Assembly: GCF_030409715.1 (NCBI RefSeq) | Contig: NZ_JAUFQI010000001.1 | Location: 1,487,001-1,551,000 of the forward strand | Source of the DNA: Reinekea marina | GTDB lineage: Bacteria; Pseudomonadota; Gammaproteobacteria; Pseudomonadales; Natronospirillaceae | DNA: 64,000 nt | Direction of reading: 5' to 3' | In this document: positions 35,794 to 45,846 of the stretch, piece after piece | Numbering within the stretch: position 1 is the first letter of the stretch | How the letters are laid out: every line of letters begins with the position of its first letter | The notes under the pieces: generated by a model | The model's database searches: none | What the model saw: the letters and a program-made list of their open reading frames with translations, nothing else | Told to the model about the DNA's origin: nothing | Translations under genes and position numbers: made by a program

Positions 35794-36732
35794 TTATCGG
35801 AACATTGCACTGATTGACTCTTCGTTGCTTACGCGGCGCATCGCTTCTGCAAGGATGCCTGCCATCGAAAGCTGGCGGATACTATCACAGCTTTGCGCTT
35901 CAGGCGAGAGCGGAATCGTATCCGATACGACTAATTCGATAGAAGAATCTGTAATTCGTTGTACGGCTGGGCCGCTCAGTACTGGGTGAGTGGCGTAAGC
36001 AACCACTTTGGTGGCGCCGAACTCAATAAGCGCTTCGGCGGCTTGGCAAAGTGTGCCGGCGGTATCCACCATGTCGTCGACCAGTATGCAGGTGCGGCCA
36101 CTCACATCACCAATGATGTTCATGATTTCAAGTTCATTGGCCTTTGGGCGTCTTTTATCGATGATGGCAAGGTCAGCACCGAGCTGTTTTGCGATGGCTC
36201 GTGCGCGAACTACACCACCTACGTCAGGAGAAACCACGACCATATCTTGGTAATTCTGCTTTTGAATGTCATCAAGCAAAATAGGAGAGCCATAGATGTT
36301 GTCTACGGGGATGTTAAAAAAGCCTTGGATTTGTTCAGCGTGTAAATCGACCGTGAGTATTCTGTCTATACCAACAACCGTTAACATGTCGGCAACCGCT
36401 TTTGAAGAAATCGGCGTGCGCGAACTTCTAGGGCGTCGATCTTGGCGAGCATAACCAAAGTAGGGGATAACGGCCGTGATTCGTCCAGCCGAGGCACGCT
36501 TTAGTGCATCGGCCATGAAAAGTATTTCCATGAGGTTATCATTTGTTGGCTGACAGGTTGGCTGGATAATGAATACATCAGCGCCTCGAACATTATCAGT
36601 AACTTCAATGGCAACTTCACCATCGCTGAACTTACTGACTTCAACGTCACCGAGCGGTATACCTAAGCGATCGACGACACTTTGGGCGAGAGTAGGGTTC
36701 GCATTACCGCTGAAAACCATCATTTTTGACAC
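35794..36732 (-). CDS. prs: Ribose-phosphate pyrophosphokinase
   Basis: Makes PRPP from ribose 5-phosphate and ATP for nucleotide, histidine and tryptophan synthesis. It has 312 residues. Motifs are [22 protein letters not shown] (ATP-binding), the PRPP signature [13 protein letters not shown] near residues 218-230, and IAIIDKRR. Downstream of ispE on the same strand. Confidence 0.98.
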   Translation of the reverse strand: MSKMMVFSGNANPTLAQSVVDRLGIPLGDVEVSKFSDGEVAIEVTDNVRGADVFIIQPTCQPTNDNLMEILFMADALKRASAGRITAVIPYFGYARQDRRPRSSRTPISSKAVADMLTVVGIDRILTVDLHAEQIQGFFNIPVDNIYGSPILLDDIQKQNYQDMVVVSPDVGGVVRARAIAKQLGADLAIIDKRRPKANELEIMNIIGDVSGRTCILVDDMVDTAGTLCQAAEALIEFGATKVVAYATHPVLSGPAVQRITDSSIELVVSDTIPLSPEAQSCDSIRQLSMAGILAEAMRRVSNEESISAMFR

Positions 36733-36823
36733 GTTTAATCCACCTTTGGTTGGCTTATGCTTAAAAAGTTAAGTTAAACGGCTGTGCGCAACCGATTAAC
36801 CGAAGAAATTGGCTTAATTTGGG

Positions 36824-37675
36824 TTACGTTTGTATATTTAATTGGTTGTGAACGGGCGAGGAGTCGAGGCCCTTTGCTATATAGGTCGTTAATTCTGGGT
36901 TTGTTTGATTCAGTTTTGCTTTCACGATATTGGCTGCTGATTCTGAGTCGGTTGCAATAAAAATACAAGATCCTGATCCAGTGAGCTTCGCCTCTGCGAT
37001 TGGAAGGCAAGCGTTGAAAATATCATCTATATCAGGATGCAGCTTTCTGACTAGCGGTTCAAAATCATTGTGTCCGAGTGCCGCTAAATCGGTGCGTATT
37101 GTGCTCTTCGCGGTATCCCGTGTCAATTCTGGATGAGCAAACAACAGTGCCGTTGAAACATGCACCTTAGGGTGAATTATGACGTACCATTTTTCGGGGA
37201 GAGCAACGGGCGTCAATTGCTCACCAACGCCTTCGGCCCAAGCGCTTCGGCCACGAATAAACACTGGGATATCCGCGCCTAATGACAAGCCAATATCAGC
37301 GAGTTCGTCAATGGTTAGTTGGCACTGCCAAAGATGATTTAAGGCTAATAATGCGCTGGCCGCATCTGAGCTGCCCCCACCGATACCACCACCCATAGGC
37401 AGCTTTTTATTGAGATGAATACGAGCGCCTACCGTTAGTTGACAGTGTTTTTGCAGCGCTTTTGCCGCTTTAACTACTAAATTATCGGGTGATTCGATCT
37501 CTGGATCTGAACAGCTAAATTCAATTGAGTTTTGTGTGTGCAGGCTCAAACTCAGTTCATCGTGTAGATCAACTAATTGGAAAATACTTTGTAACTGATG
37601 ATACCCGTTGGACGTTCGCCCGACGATATGAAGAAATAGATTTAACTTAGCTGGAGCGCTGACAGTAAGCGGCAT
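36824..37675 (-). CDS. ispE: 4-diphosphocytidyl-2-C-methyl-D-erythritol kinase IspE
   Basis: A GHMP kinase of the MEP isoprenoid pathway, 283 residues. Motifs are SAPAKLNLFLHIVGRTSNGYH at the N-terminus, the ATP loop KKLPMGGGIGGGSSDAA near 94-110 and KLTGSGSCIF near 240. Gap to lolB upstream is 28 bases, so lolB-ispE are cotranscribed. A 91-base gap follows to prs; no tRNA-Gln is there although some relatives have one. Confidence 0.97.
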   Translation of the reverse strand: MPLTVSAPAKLNLFLHIVGRTSNGYHQLQSIFQLVDLHDELSLSLHTQNSIEFSCSDPEIESPDNLVVKAAKALQKHCQLTVGARIHLNKKLPMGGGIGGGSSDAASALLALNHLWQCQLTIDELADIGLSLGADIPVFIRGRSAWAEGVGEQLTPVALPEKWYVIIHPKVHVSTALLFAHPELTRDTAKSTIRTDLAALGHNDFEPLVRKLHPDIDDIFNACLPIAEAKLTGSGSCIFIATDSESAANIVKAKLNQTNPELTTYIAKGLDSSPVHNQLNIQT

Positions 37676-37703
37676 AGATCACGACGTAGTTGTAAAATCG
37701 AGG

Positions 37704-38264
37704 CTATTGTAACAAGCTCCACTCCCGAATGACGAGCTTTCCGCTGCGATCTTCTCTAGAAAAACTGAGTTTTGTGGGCATAAATGGTGGACTATCTTGG
37801 TATCGAGAGTACTGAACCGTCCAGCCGGCCTGTGTTAACTCGTTTATGAAGCCGCTTGTTTCATTTAGTTGCTGTTTATATGGTTCATTCGGTTTAGGTA
37901 AAGCCCTAACCCAATACCTTAAATAGTCCAGCGGTAGAGAGATTTGTTGTAGGTCCCACAATAGGTCTTCCAAACTATTGGCTGTCCATTGGTCTTTGCC
38001 TTGCACCAATGTGGCAGACGCATGGTCGCCGTATACATTTATGCGGCCTTGACCGAGAGGGCCGCTCAGTTCGATATCAAATGCACTGGCTTCCTGGCGC
38101 CAGATAACGTTAAAGCTGCTGGCCTCGACACTATTTTTAACCGCCATTTTGCCTTTGAACGCCCAATCGATATTTTCATCGTGGGATAGGTTGGAAAAGC
38201 TAGCACAGCCAACCAACACTAAACTCAATGTCATTGCAGCAAAGCGAGTAACTAGGTTATTCAT
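37704..38264 (-). CDS. lolB: Outer-membrane lipoprotein insertion protein LolB
   Basis: Receives lipoproteins from LolA and inserts them into the outer membrane. It has 186 residues. The lipobox is LVLVGC near residue 20, so it is itself a lipoprotein. IDWAFKGKMAVKNSVEASSF and FDIELSGPLGQGRINVYG are family-like, as is YWVRALPKP. It overlaps the TPR lipoprotein gene by eight bases. Confidence 0.92.
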   Translation of the reverse strand: MNNLVTRFAAMTLSLVLVGCASFSNLSHDENIDWAFKGKMAVKNSVEASSFNVIWRQEASAFDIELSGPLGQGRINVYGDHASATLVQGKDQWTANSLEDLLWDLQQISLPLDYLRYWVRALPKPNEPYKQQLNETSGFINELTQAGWTVQYSRYQDSPPFMPTKLSFSREDRSGKLVIREWSLLQ

Positions 38265-39978
38265 TGAACAGCTTATCTAACCTCTCTAAAAAGGGGCTTT
38301 CTGGGTTGAGTTCAACGACCCGTTGGTAATAATGTTGAGCCTGCTCTTGATCATTAATGTACCAATACACTTCAGCTATGTGAGCCGCTACTTCGTCAAT
38401 TTTTAATTGCTGATAAGCTTTGGTTAACCAATCGAGCGCTTTTTTTGGTTCGCCCAGTCGATACAATAGCCAGCCTTTTGAGTCCATAAACGCCGGGTTG
38501 TTTGGTTGCTCCTTTAGCGCTTTGTCGATATAGCGTTGGGCTTGAGGCAGGTTTTTATTTAGGTCAGCCCAGGTATAACCGAGCGCATTCATGGCGTTTA
38601 CATTGGCTGGATCTAGTGTGAGCACTTTTTCTAAATTTTCTTCTAAGCCCGCGAAATTTTCTATGGAAGCAAATAAAAGCGCCTGCTCATACAGTAGGTC
38701 TGTGTTGTTTGGGGATTCTTCTAAAGCCTGGGTATACACCTTGATGGCTCTATCTAGGTGCCCCAGTTGTTGTTCATAGCCCGCTTCTATTTTCCAGTAC
38801 AGGGTTTCTTGCCCTGCATCTTTCTCTTTAGCCTGAGCGAGTGCCATAAAAAGAAGGTTACGATCTTCTTCGCGGCCCAATTGTGCCCATTCAGCTAATG
38901 CTGATGCGAGGTACGGCGGGGCTTGTACTTGCTCAAAGTGGCTGGCCGCAATGCTGGGTTGATTGTTCTCAAGGTGAATTAAACCCAAGAAATAGTGGCC
39001 TTCATCAACAAAACCTTGCTCCAGTAAGTGTTGGAAAATGGCAGCAGCGGTGTCTAAATCGTTTTGTTCAAATGCAACCCGTGCATAGGTTCGAGCAATA
39101 ATGGGTTCATTTGAAAAGCGGGTATGAAGCACTTGCAGCTCGCTAACATTTGCTCGATCGTAGCGATAAAGGTGGCGAGCGTAACTCACGGCTACTTCCA
39201 CATCGGTTGGGTGTCTTTTAACCAGTGCTTTAATGAGCTTAGTCGCCTGCTTGATTTGTTCTGTTTTGATAAGAACCTGATATTTAAATAAGTGATAGGT
39301 CAGTGCCGGTTCGAGTTGTATGGCTTGCTCCACGTAGGCTTCTGATTGTGCAATATCGTCTTTTAAGAAATATAAGCGAGCGAGCGAGAACTGCAGTGAG
39401 TGTGATGCGGGATAGGTTTTGAGTAACGATTCGAAAAGGCTGATGAGCTCGTTAGTTTGATCAGCCTGCAATTGGCTGGAATGAGGCAATGCAAGATTCA
39501 CGTTTGCATTTGCATCAATTGTCAGCCATTGCTCAATGTGGCCTTTAGCGGCTTCGTAGTCACCTAAGTTCAACGTCGCTATCGAGAGAGATTGCCAAGG
39601 GCCAGCCGCTTCAGGTTCTATGGTTGACCATTGAATGCCTAATAACCGCACCGACTCATAGTGCCCAATACTCTGATTCAGCGCGACAGCCCGTTCAAAA
39701 ACAGAGGGGTCGGATTCATGCTCGCTGATTAATCGGTAGATTGAGGCCGCACTGCCTAAATCTCCTCTATTGATGGCAATTTCCGCAAGCAGTAATTCAA
39801 AAAAAGTTTGACCAGTGAGTGGCTTTGGGTTGTTCGCCTTTAAAATTTTGCTCTCTGATTCAGCAGAATCCTTTAGATTGGCATTACCTTCGTCTTGTGT
39901 CGCAGTAGTGGAGCAAGCAAGCAGCAAAGCAGCGGCAAGAAATGAGCTGAAGCGTTTTAATAAGTGTGTGTATGGCAT
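38257..39978 (-). CDS. Lipoprotein with tetratricopeptide repeats
   Basis: A 573-residue lipoprotein with a lipobox (ALLLAC) near residue 20, then about a dozen TPR-like helix pairs through the whole length, for example LLYEQALLFASIENFAGLEENL, AMNALGYTWADLNKNLPQA and PAFMDSKGWLLYRLGEP in the last third. A similar TPR gene sits beside lolB in Pseudomonas. It is probably an outer-membrane scaffold; its partner is unknown. Confidence 0.9.
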   Translation of the reverse strand: MPYTHLLKRFSSFLAAALLLACSTTATQDEGNANLKDSAESESKILKANNPKPLTGQTFFELLLAEIAINRGDLGSAASIYRLISEHESDPSVFERAVALNQSIGHYESVRLLGIQWSTIEPEAAGPWQSLSIATLNLGDYEAAKGHIEQWLTIDANANVNLALPHSSQLQADQTNELISLFESLLKTYPASHSLQFSLARLYFLKDDIAQSEAYVEQAIQLEPALTYHLFKYQVLIKTEQIKQATKLIKALVKRHPTDVEVAVSYARHLYRYDRANVSELQVLHTRFSNEPIIARTYARVAFEQNDLDTAAAIFQHLLEQGFVDEGHYFLGLIHLENNQPSIAASHFEQVQAPPYLASALAEWAQLGREEDRNLLFMALAQAKEKDAGQETLYWKIEAGYEQQLGHLDRAIKVYTQALEESPNNTDLLYEQALLFASIENFAGLEENLEKVLTLDPANVNAMNALGYTWADLNKNLPQAQRYIDKALKEQPNNPAFMDSKGWLLYRLGEPKKALDWLTKAYQQLKIDEVAAHIAEVYWYINDQEQAQHYYQRVVELNPESPFLERLDKLFNE

Positions 39979-40128
39979 AGTTAACCTAAAATCACCCGAA
40001 CAGAGGTTTAAAAAGTGCTAAATAATGTAAATTTACGAATAGTTAAGAATATTAGCACAGGCGTTATCGCCTAATTTAGGTAAAGTCGTTAGAATACGGC
40101 GTTTTTACAAATGAGGCACCACCAAGGC

Positions 40129-41388
40129 ATGTCATTATTGGCCATTGGTATCAATCACAATACAGCATCTGTTGAAGTTCGCGAAAAAGTGAGCTTTATG
40201 CCTGAAACCATGTCTGAATCGTTGCAGTCTATTCAACAATTGCCCGGTATCTCTGAAACCGTCATTTTATCCACTTGTAATCGGTCGGAGATTTATTGTT
40301 ATGTCGAACAAGCCGAGCAATCGGCTCAAGCGGTAGTCAAGTGGTTGGCCGACACGCATCATCTTGACCCAGTGTCCTTACAGAAATGCACCTATGTACA
40401 TACCGATCAACAAGCCGTTGGGCACATCAGTAAAGTCGCTTCTGGCTTAGACAGTATGGTGTTGGGTGAACCTCAAATTTTAGGCCAGCTAAAATCGGCT
40501 TATGCCGTAGCTAAAGAGTACAAAACTGTAGGATCCATGCTGAACTTTGTCTTTCAGCACAGTTTTAAAGTAGCCAAACAGGTACGCACTGAAACGGCCA
40601 TTGGTGAGAATGCTGTGAGTGTCGCATTCGCAGCCGTCAGTTTAAGTACTCGTATTTTTGAAGATTTATCTAAATGTTCGGCACTGTTGGTTGGTGCTGG
40701 AGAAACGATCGACTTAGTTGCTAGACACTTACGTGAAAAAGGGTTGACGAACCTCACGGTGGCTAACCGAACGTTAGCGCGTGCCGAAAACCTGGCCAAA
40801 GAATTCAGTGCGCGAGCGTGCTTGCTGTCTGACATTCCTGAAGAACTGCCTAAGGCTGATATTGTGATTTCCTCTACCGCCAGCCAGTTACCTTTAATTG
40901 GAAAAGGAATGGTAGAACGTGCGCTTAAACAGCGTAAACACAAACCCATGTTTATGGTCGATATAGCGGTACCTCGTGATATTGAACACGAAGTGGGTGA
41001 TTTAAACGATGTATTTTTATACACGGTAGATGACTTGCGCTCTGTGATAGAAGATAATCGCCGATCTAGACAAGTAGCCGCGCAAGAAGCAGAACGCATC
41101 ATAGAGCGTCAAACACGCTCGTTTGTTTCGCAGGTTAATGTGCGCGAATCAGGTCAGCTGATCCGTACCATGCGAGATAACGCGCAACAAGTTAAACAAA
41201 GCGAATTAGAAAAAGCTAAAAAGGCGATCGCTTCAGGCGAAGACCCTGAAGCTGTTATGCAGTTGTTAGCTCATAACATTACTAATAAACTCATGCACAG
41301 TCCTACCATTGCGTTGCGTAAAGCCTTTGAAGAAGGCGACCCGCAAGCCAGTGACTGGGCGATAAAATTATCTGATATCAAACCTTAG
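40129..41388 (+). CDS. hemA: Glutamyl-tRNA reductase
   Basis: Reduces glutamyl-tRNA to glutamate-1-semialdehyde, the first committed step of tetrapyrrole synthesis. It has 419 residues from the ATG at 40129; the in-frame ATG at 40111 lacks a ribosome site. The catalytic Cys is residue 50 in STCNRSEIY. The NADPH-binding region is ALLVGAGETIDLVARHL, followed by VANRTLARAENLA. It is divergent from the TPR lipoprotein and leads prfA-prmC. Confidence 0.97.
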   Translation: MSLLAIGINHNTASVEVREKVSFMPETMSESLQSIQQLPGISETVILSTCNRSEIYCYVEQAEQSAQAVVKWLADTHHLDPVSLQKCTYVHTDQQAVGHISKVASGLDSMVLGEPQILGQLKSAYAVAKEYKTVGSMLNFVFQHSFKVAKQVRTETAIGENAVSVAFAAVSLSTRIFEDLSKCSALLVGAGETIDLVARHLREKGLTNLTVANRTLARAENLAKEFSARACLLSDIPEELPKADIVISSTASQLPLIGKGMVERALKQRKHKPMFMVDIAVPRDIEHEVGDLNDVFLYTVDDLRSVIEDNRRSRQVAAQEAERIIERQTRSFVSQVNVRESGQLIRTMRDNAQQVKQSELEKAKKAIASGEDPEAVMQLLAHNITNKLMHSPTIALRKAFEEGDPQASDWAIKLSDIKP

Positions 41389-41394
41389 GTTTCC

Positions 41395-42480
41395 ATGAAA
41401 GAGTCGATACGTTTTAAAATTGAAGAATTATCAGAGCGCTATGAAGAGCTGGGCATGCTGTTGTCTCAGCCAGAAGTTATTTCGAATCAAGATGAGTTTC
41501 GTAAGTATTCGCAAGAGTACTCCGATTTAGAAGGCGTTGTTAAATGCTTCGCAGATTATCAAGCCAGCGAAAGCGACTTAGAAGAAGCAAAAGTACTGCT
41601 TGACGATTCCGACCCTGACATGCGAGAAATGGGAAAGGAAGAGTTTAAATCGGCGCAAGAACGCATCGAAAAGTTGGATGAGCAGCTGCAAATATTGTTA
41701 TTGCCAAAAGACCCTAACGATGGCAAAAACGTCTTTTTAGAAATACGCGCAGGCACCGGCGGTGATGAGGCCGCGATATTTTCCGGTGATTTATTCAGAA
41801 TGTATTCTCGTTTTGCTGAGAAATCGGGTTGGAAAATCGAAGTTGTTTCAACAAATGAAGGCGAGCATGGCGGCTTTAAAGAGATTATTGCACGCGTTAC
41901 CGGCGCCAATGTTTATTCTCAACTCAAGTTTGAATCGGGTGCGCATCGCGTTCAGCGTGTTCCTGAAACCGAAAGCCAAGGTCGTATCCATACGTCGGCC
42001 TGTACCGTAGCTGTGATGCCAGAAGCTGATGAGCTAGAAACTATTGAGATTGATAAAAATGATTTACGAGTAGACACTTTCCGCGCCTCCGGCGCCGGGG
42101 GTCAGCACGTGAACAAAACCGATTCTGCGATACGCTTAACGCATTTACCTACGGGAATGGTCGTTGAGTGTCAGGATGAGCGATCACAACATAAAAACAA
42201 AGCCCGTGCGATGTCTTTGCTTGCGGCTAAGTTAAAAGATTCTCAGCAATCAGCGGCAGCAGCCGAACAAGCCGAGCAGCGTAAGTCTTTGGTCGGCAGT
42301 GGTGACCGATCTGAACGTATACGCACCTATAATTACCCACAAGGGCGTGTATCAGATCACCGCATTAACCTGACCTTGTATAAACTAGATGAAATAATGC
42401 AAGGGCAGTTGGACTTTATCATTGATCCGCTGGTGCTTGAGCATCAAGCGCAATTATTTGCAGATATGGGTCAATCGTGA
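41395..42480 (+). CDS. prfA: Peptide chain release factor 1
   Basis: Terminates translation at UAA and UAG. It has 361 residues. The peptidyl-tRNA hydrolysis motif GGQ is in [19 protein letters not shown] near residue 235. [20 protein letters not shown] supports the class I identity. It is six bases after hemA and overlaps prmC with GTGA. Confidence 0.98.
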   Translation: MKESIRFKIEELSERYEELGMLLSQPEVISNQDEFRKYSQEYSDLEGVVKCFADYQASESDLEEAKVLLDDSDPDMREMGKEEFKSAQERIEKLDEQLQILLLPKDPNDGKNVFLEIRAGTGGDEAAIFSGDLFRMYSRFAEKSGWKIEVVSTNEGEHGGFKEIIARVTGANVYSQLKFESGAHRVQRVPETESQGRIHTSACTVAVMPEADELETIEIDKNDLRVDTFRASGAGGQHVNKTDSAIRLTHLPTGMVVECQDERSQHKNKARAMSLLAAKLKDSQQSAAAAEQAEQRKSLVGSGDRSERIRTYNYPQGRVSDHRINLTLYKLDEIMQGQLDFIIDPLVLEHQAQLFADMGQS

Positions 42481-43295
42481 CCCTTACGATTGGCGACGCG
42501 TTAAGTCTTGCTCGTGAAAATGATGTTGAAAAACGCGATGCCGAAATTTTGTTATGCCATGTCTTGGGCAAAGCAAGAACTTACATTATGGCGTTTGCAG
42601 AAGAAAGTTTAAGTGTCGCACAATCGGAAGATTATCAAGAAAAACTCGTTCGTAGAAAAGCCGGTGAGCCAATTGCTTATATAATTGGCGAGCGTGAATT
42701 TTGGTCTTTACCCATTAAAACAACATCGGCCACGCTAATTCCTCGCCCAGATACTGAAGTGCTTGTTGAGACCGTACTAAACCAGTGCTCAACGCAAACC
42801 CTATCGGTTGTAGATTTAGGGACGGGCACAGGTGCCATAGCGTTGGCGTTAAAATCAGAGCGTCCAATGTGGTCATTGTTGGGTGTTGATCGTATCGAAG
42901 AGGCCGTAAGTTTGGCTCGTGAAAACGCCGAGCGCTTATCGTTAGATGTGTGCTTTCAGTTATCCTCATGGTGCGAAGGGCTCGAATCCAAGGCGTTTGA
43001 TGTGATCGTTAGCAATCCGCCTTATATAGATATTGACGATCATCACTTGAATGAAGGCGATGTTAGGTTCGAGCCTAAAAGTGCATTGGTGGCCAAAGAT
43101 CAAGGGCTCGCAGATATTAAGAACATAACCGAGCAAGCTTTAAGATGTTTGAAGCCAGCAGGGCGCTTGTTCTTTGAACATGGCTGGCTTCAAGGGACGG
43201 CCGTGGCTGCTATTTTAGATCATGCCGGATTTAAGCAAGTTACTACTGTAAAAGACTACGCAGGCAACGACCGCGTAACTTTTGGCCAGCTTTAA
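42477..43295 (+). CDS. prmC: Release factor glutamine methyltransferase PrmC
   Basis: Methylates the Gln of the GGQ motif in release factors. It has 272 residues, starting at a GTG overlapping the prfA stop. SAM-binding [15 protein letters not shown] lies near residue 115 and the catalytic NPPY (SNPPYIDI) near 180. The N-terminal [16 protein letters not shown] domain is present. Overlaps the MaoC gene tail-to-tail by four bases. Confidence 0.97.
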   Translation: MTLTIGDALSLARENDVEKRDAEILLCHVLGKARTYIMAFAEESLSVAQSEDYQEKLVRRKAGEPIAYIIGEREFWSLPIKTTSATLIPRPDTEVLVETVLNQCSTQTLSVVDLGTGTGAIALALKSERPMWSLLGVDRIEEAVSLARENAERLSLDVCFQLSSWCEGLESKAFDVIVSNPPYIDIDDHHLNEGDVRFEPKSALVAKDQGLADIKNITEQALRCLKPAGRLFFEHGWLQGTAVAAILDHAGFKQVTTVKDYAGNDRVTFGQL

Positions 43296-43981
43296 TACAC
43301 CAAAAGTAGTAGTGTTTGCGCCACACAGGCTGGTCGTCGGCAGTTTTCAATCTCAACGGTTATTTCCTCAGTGACTTCTAACCCACGCCTAACCGGCGTA
43401 ACAGAGATGATTTTCTTTGTAGCTCTGATGTTTGCGCCGGCTTTCAATGGGTAAGGAAAACGCACCTGATTCAACCCCATATTGACGACCATCTTTGCGC
43501 CTGGGTATGGCGGGCGCTCAGAGTCTACCGCATTGGTGAGTTTTGGCAACAAAGATAGCGTAAGAAAGCCATGAGCAATTGTGCTTTTAAAAGGCGATTC
43601 AGCTTGCGCTCGCTCTGGGTCAGTGTGTATCCACTGTTGGTCTTCGGTAACTTCTGCAAATTGGTTAATACGCTCTTGCTCAACGCTCATCCAGTTTCCT
43701 GTGAAGATGACCGAGCCAAGTGAGTTCGATAAGTTCTTAAGCATAGCAACAGCGTTATCGTTGCTTTCATGAATCCAGCGATCACTTTGAGTGGTGGCCG
43801 TATCAGAGCCAGACGTTAATAGCTTTTGGTCGAGTGACCAATTTACCCACGGATTATTACGGGCAGACTGAAAGATCTCATTGAAATACCCGCGCAGCTG
43901 AGGCTGGATCAATTCAACAATCTCATCTTTGTTCTTGGCGAGCCGATCGCTTTTCTCTTTTAAAAAATCAATGACGCTCAT
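43292..43981 (-). CDS. MaoC-type acyl dehydratase / (R)-enoyl-CoA hydratase
   Basis: A 229-residue hot-dog-fold protein, starting at the ATG preceded by AAAAGGAACC. The C-terminal 140 residues are the MaoC domain. The hydratase motif with catalytic Asp and His is DQQWIHTDPERAQAESPFKSTI followed by AHGFLTLSLLP. The N-terminal 85 residues are an extension seen in NodN-like fusions. Substrate could be (R)-3-hydroxyacyl-CoA in fatty-acid or PHA metabolism. Confidence 0.88.
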   Translation of the reverse strand: MSVIDFLKEKSDRLAKNKDEIVELIQPQLRGYFNEIFQSARNNPWVNWSLDQKLLTSGSDTATTQSDRWIHESNDNAVAMLKNLSNSLGSVIFTGNWMSVEQERINQFAEVTEDQQWIHTDPERAQAESPFKSTIAHGFLTLSLLPKLTNAVDSERPPYPGAKMVVNMGLNQVRFPYPLKAGANIRATKKIISVTPVRRGLEVTEEITVEIENCRRPACVAQTLLLLVY

Positions 43982-44128
43982 AGGGTTCCTTTTTTGGCCA
44001 TTCACTCTTCAATCGCTAAAATGGGGTTGGCTATTAATATGGTGCGCTATTGTAATCCTTACAAAAAAGAGTTGAAAGGTGGTGAAAATTAATATACGGC
44101 TGTACTTTAAGTGCGTTTAAAAACACCC

Positions 44129-45091
44129 TTAACAAGCGGACGCAATATTGTCGATCGGTTTTTGCTCTAAAAAGTATTGGATTTTCTGAGCAATTTGATC
44201 CAGTAAGTTTTGCATGGAATCATCTGCAGCCCAAGCAACATGGGGGGTCAGGATGACATTGTTGAGCTTTTCAAGTTGCCAGATGGGATCAATCTCGGCA
44301 GGAGGTTCTTGCGCGGCCACATCAAGACCTGCAGCTAATATTTGCTCATTTGTGAGCGAGACTAACAAATCTTTTTCATTAATGAGACCACCTCGGCCTG
44401 TATTGATGAGAATACAACTGGGTTTTAGTAGCGCAAGGGTGGCTTTGTTTATTAAATGCTTGGTTTGTGGCGTTAGCGGGCAATGCAGGCTAAGTACATC
44501 AGCTTGCTGCAGTGCTTCATGAAATGGAGTGTATCCATCTCTTATGATTTTACTGTGTTGGTGCTCTGCGAACAGTATATTCATCCCTATGGCTTGTGCA
44601 CGTTGAGCAACGGCGAGTCCAAGAGCGCCTTTGCCTATAATGGTCAATGTTTTACCCGTCAGAGACTGCATTCTGCCCGCATAGTGATAAAAATATGGGC
44701 TTTTTGACCATTGTTTTGAACGATGACTCTCTAAATATCGTGGTAGGTTGCGCGCCAGCGCCAACATTAACATAAGGGTATGTTCAGCGACGGAAGCCGC
44801 GCCATAGTTAACCGCATTCACTACCTGCACATTATTTTTGAAGCATGCCTCTAAGTTTACGTTGTTGGTGCCAGTGGCCATGATACAAATCAGTTTTAAC
44901 TTTGGCAGTTGATTTATGATATCTTCAGTGAGCTCTACTTTATTGGTTAAAATAATATCAGCATCACTGCAAAACCGAATAATGTCTTGAGTAGGTAAGT
45001 TATCAAAGGTGACCCAATCCGAAATTTGTTGGGGTACTGTTAGGTTTACATGGCTCGGAAAAGTCGCTCGATCTAAAAATATAGCTTTCAT
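44129..45091 (-). CDS. D-2-hydroxyacid dehydrogenase (glycerate dehydrogenase-like)
   Basis: A 320-residue NAD-dependent enzyme. The Rossmann loop is LTIIGKGALGLAVAQRAQ near residue 148-165 (GxGxxG as GKGALG). Catalytic parts are HCPLTPQTKHLI, LINTGRGGLINE (Arg), LDVAAQEPPA (Glu) and LTPHVAWA (His). Length and sequence are closest to hprA-type glycerate dehydrogenase, but the substrate is not proven. Confidence 0.9.
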   Translation of the reverse strand: MKAIFLDRATFPSHVNLTVPQQISDWVTFDNLPTQDIIRFCSDADIILTNKVELTEDIINQLPKLKLICIMATGTNNVNLEACFKNNVQVVNAVNYGAASVAEHTLMLMLALARNLPRYLESHRSKQWSKSPYFYHYAGRMQSLTGKTLTIIGKGALGLAVAQRAQAIGMNILFAEHQHSKIIRDGYTPFHEALQQADVLSLHCPLTPQTKHLINKATLALLKPSCILINTGRGGLINEKDLLVSLTNEQILAAGLDVAAQEPPAEIDPIWQLEKLNNVILTPHVAWAADDSMQNLLDQIAQKIQYFLEQKPIDNIASAC

Positions 45092-45160
45092 ACACAGTCT
45101 CGTATTGATTTGTTACGCTTTAACTGGTCAAATTGATGTTTATTTTTTGAGGTTTAAATT

Positions 45161-45790
45161 ATGCACTTAATGGTGTTTGATTTGGATGCAGCTTTGTGTC
45201 CTACAAATACCATGGATGGTCTTGCCTTGTCGAAGGCTTTACAGGATGTAACCAGTCAGATTGTTAACCCAGAACTTCTGATGAATAGTGCGGACTTTCG
45301 CAAACTGTTTGTGAATACCATGCAACGGTTTCCCACTCGTGATGAATTATTTGATTTTCGGGCGCAATATAACGTTTACTTAAAGCAGCAATTTATAATT
45401 CGCCCAAGCTTTATTCCTGCAAACTATGCCTTGATTGAACAAGCCAATGCATTACAACACAGAAAAGATACACTTGTGGCAATCATTACGTCACGTACAT
45501 TGTCTGCATTGAAAATAAAGTCTGCAAAACTTGGTCTAATGAGTGATTTAATGCCCGTGGCCAGCTGTGAAGATGCAGATTCTTATTCTGGGATACTTTC
45601 GGCATTGACCAAGCGAGTTCGACGAAGCTTTGGCGTGCAATTTGATCAAGCATCTTTGGTTTCTGTGGAGTCTAACCGTGAGTGCGCGGCCAACAACGAT
45701 ATGTCTTTGATTTTAGAAAGTGATTTTAATGAATCTCTATATGGTCATCTATTTGAGTGGACAGAACAGTCTTTAGCGATTGTCGATTAA
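45161..45790 (+). CDS. HAD-like protein of unknown function
   Basis: A 209-residue protein whose N-terminus MHLMVFDLDAALCPTNTMDG resembles HAD motif I (DxD), but has Ala-Ala where Thr/Val-Leu is usual. A later IITSRTLSALKIKSAKLGLM may stand for motif II (Thr or Ser) and the Lys of motif III. No convincing motif IV Asp pair is seen. It may be an inactive or divergent phosphatase. It stands alone between divergent and convergent genes. Confidence 0.75.
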   Translation: MHLMVFDLDAALCPTNTMDGLALSKALQDVTSQIVNPELLMNSADFRKLFVNTMQRFPTRDELFDFRAQYNVYLKQQFIIRPSFIPANYALIEQANALQHRKDTLVAIITSRTLSALKIKSAKLGLMSDLMPVASCEDADSYSGILSALTKRVRRSFGVQFDQASLVSVESNRECAANNDMSLILESDFNESLYGHLFEWTEQSLAIVD

Positions 45791-45799
45791 GTGACAGTC

Positions 45800-45828
45800 G
45801 AGGCGAAGGCGTGAAATTCCTTCGTCTC
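45800..45828. terminator. Weak hairpin between the HAD-like gene and pta
   Basis: GAGGCGAAGG (45800-45809) pairs with CCTTCGTCTC (45819-45828) with one G-U pair. No strong T-run follows on either strand. It lies at a convergent junction. Confidence 0.5.
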
Positions 45829-45846
45829 TTCTATCATATAGTTTCG

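Noticed and set aside
35959..36345. Antisense open frame inside prs
   Set aside because: prs is certain; the opposite frame is a by-product of its codons.
36733..36823. Possible tRNA-Gln between ispE and prs
   Set aside because: Some relatives have one there, but the 91-base gap shows no cloverleaf or tRNA-like ends.
40060..40071. GGCG-TTAT-CGCC mini-hairpin before hemA
   Set aside because: Four pairs only, no T-run and no known regulatory match.
40554..41102. A 182-codon open frame on the minus strand inside hemA
   Set aside because: It lies fully antisense to a clear hemA with intact motifs, and its translation shows only Ser/Thr/Arg-rich low-similarity sequence.
41559..41909. Antisense open frame inside prfA
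   Set aside because: It is a shadow of the prfA codon pattern; no ribosome site or family-like sequence.
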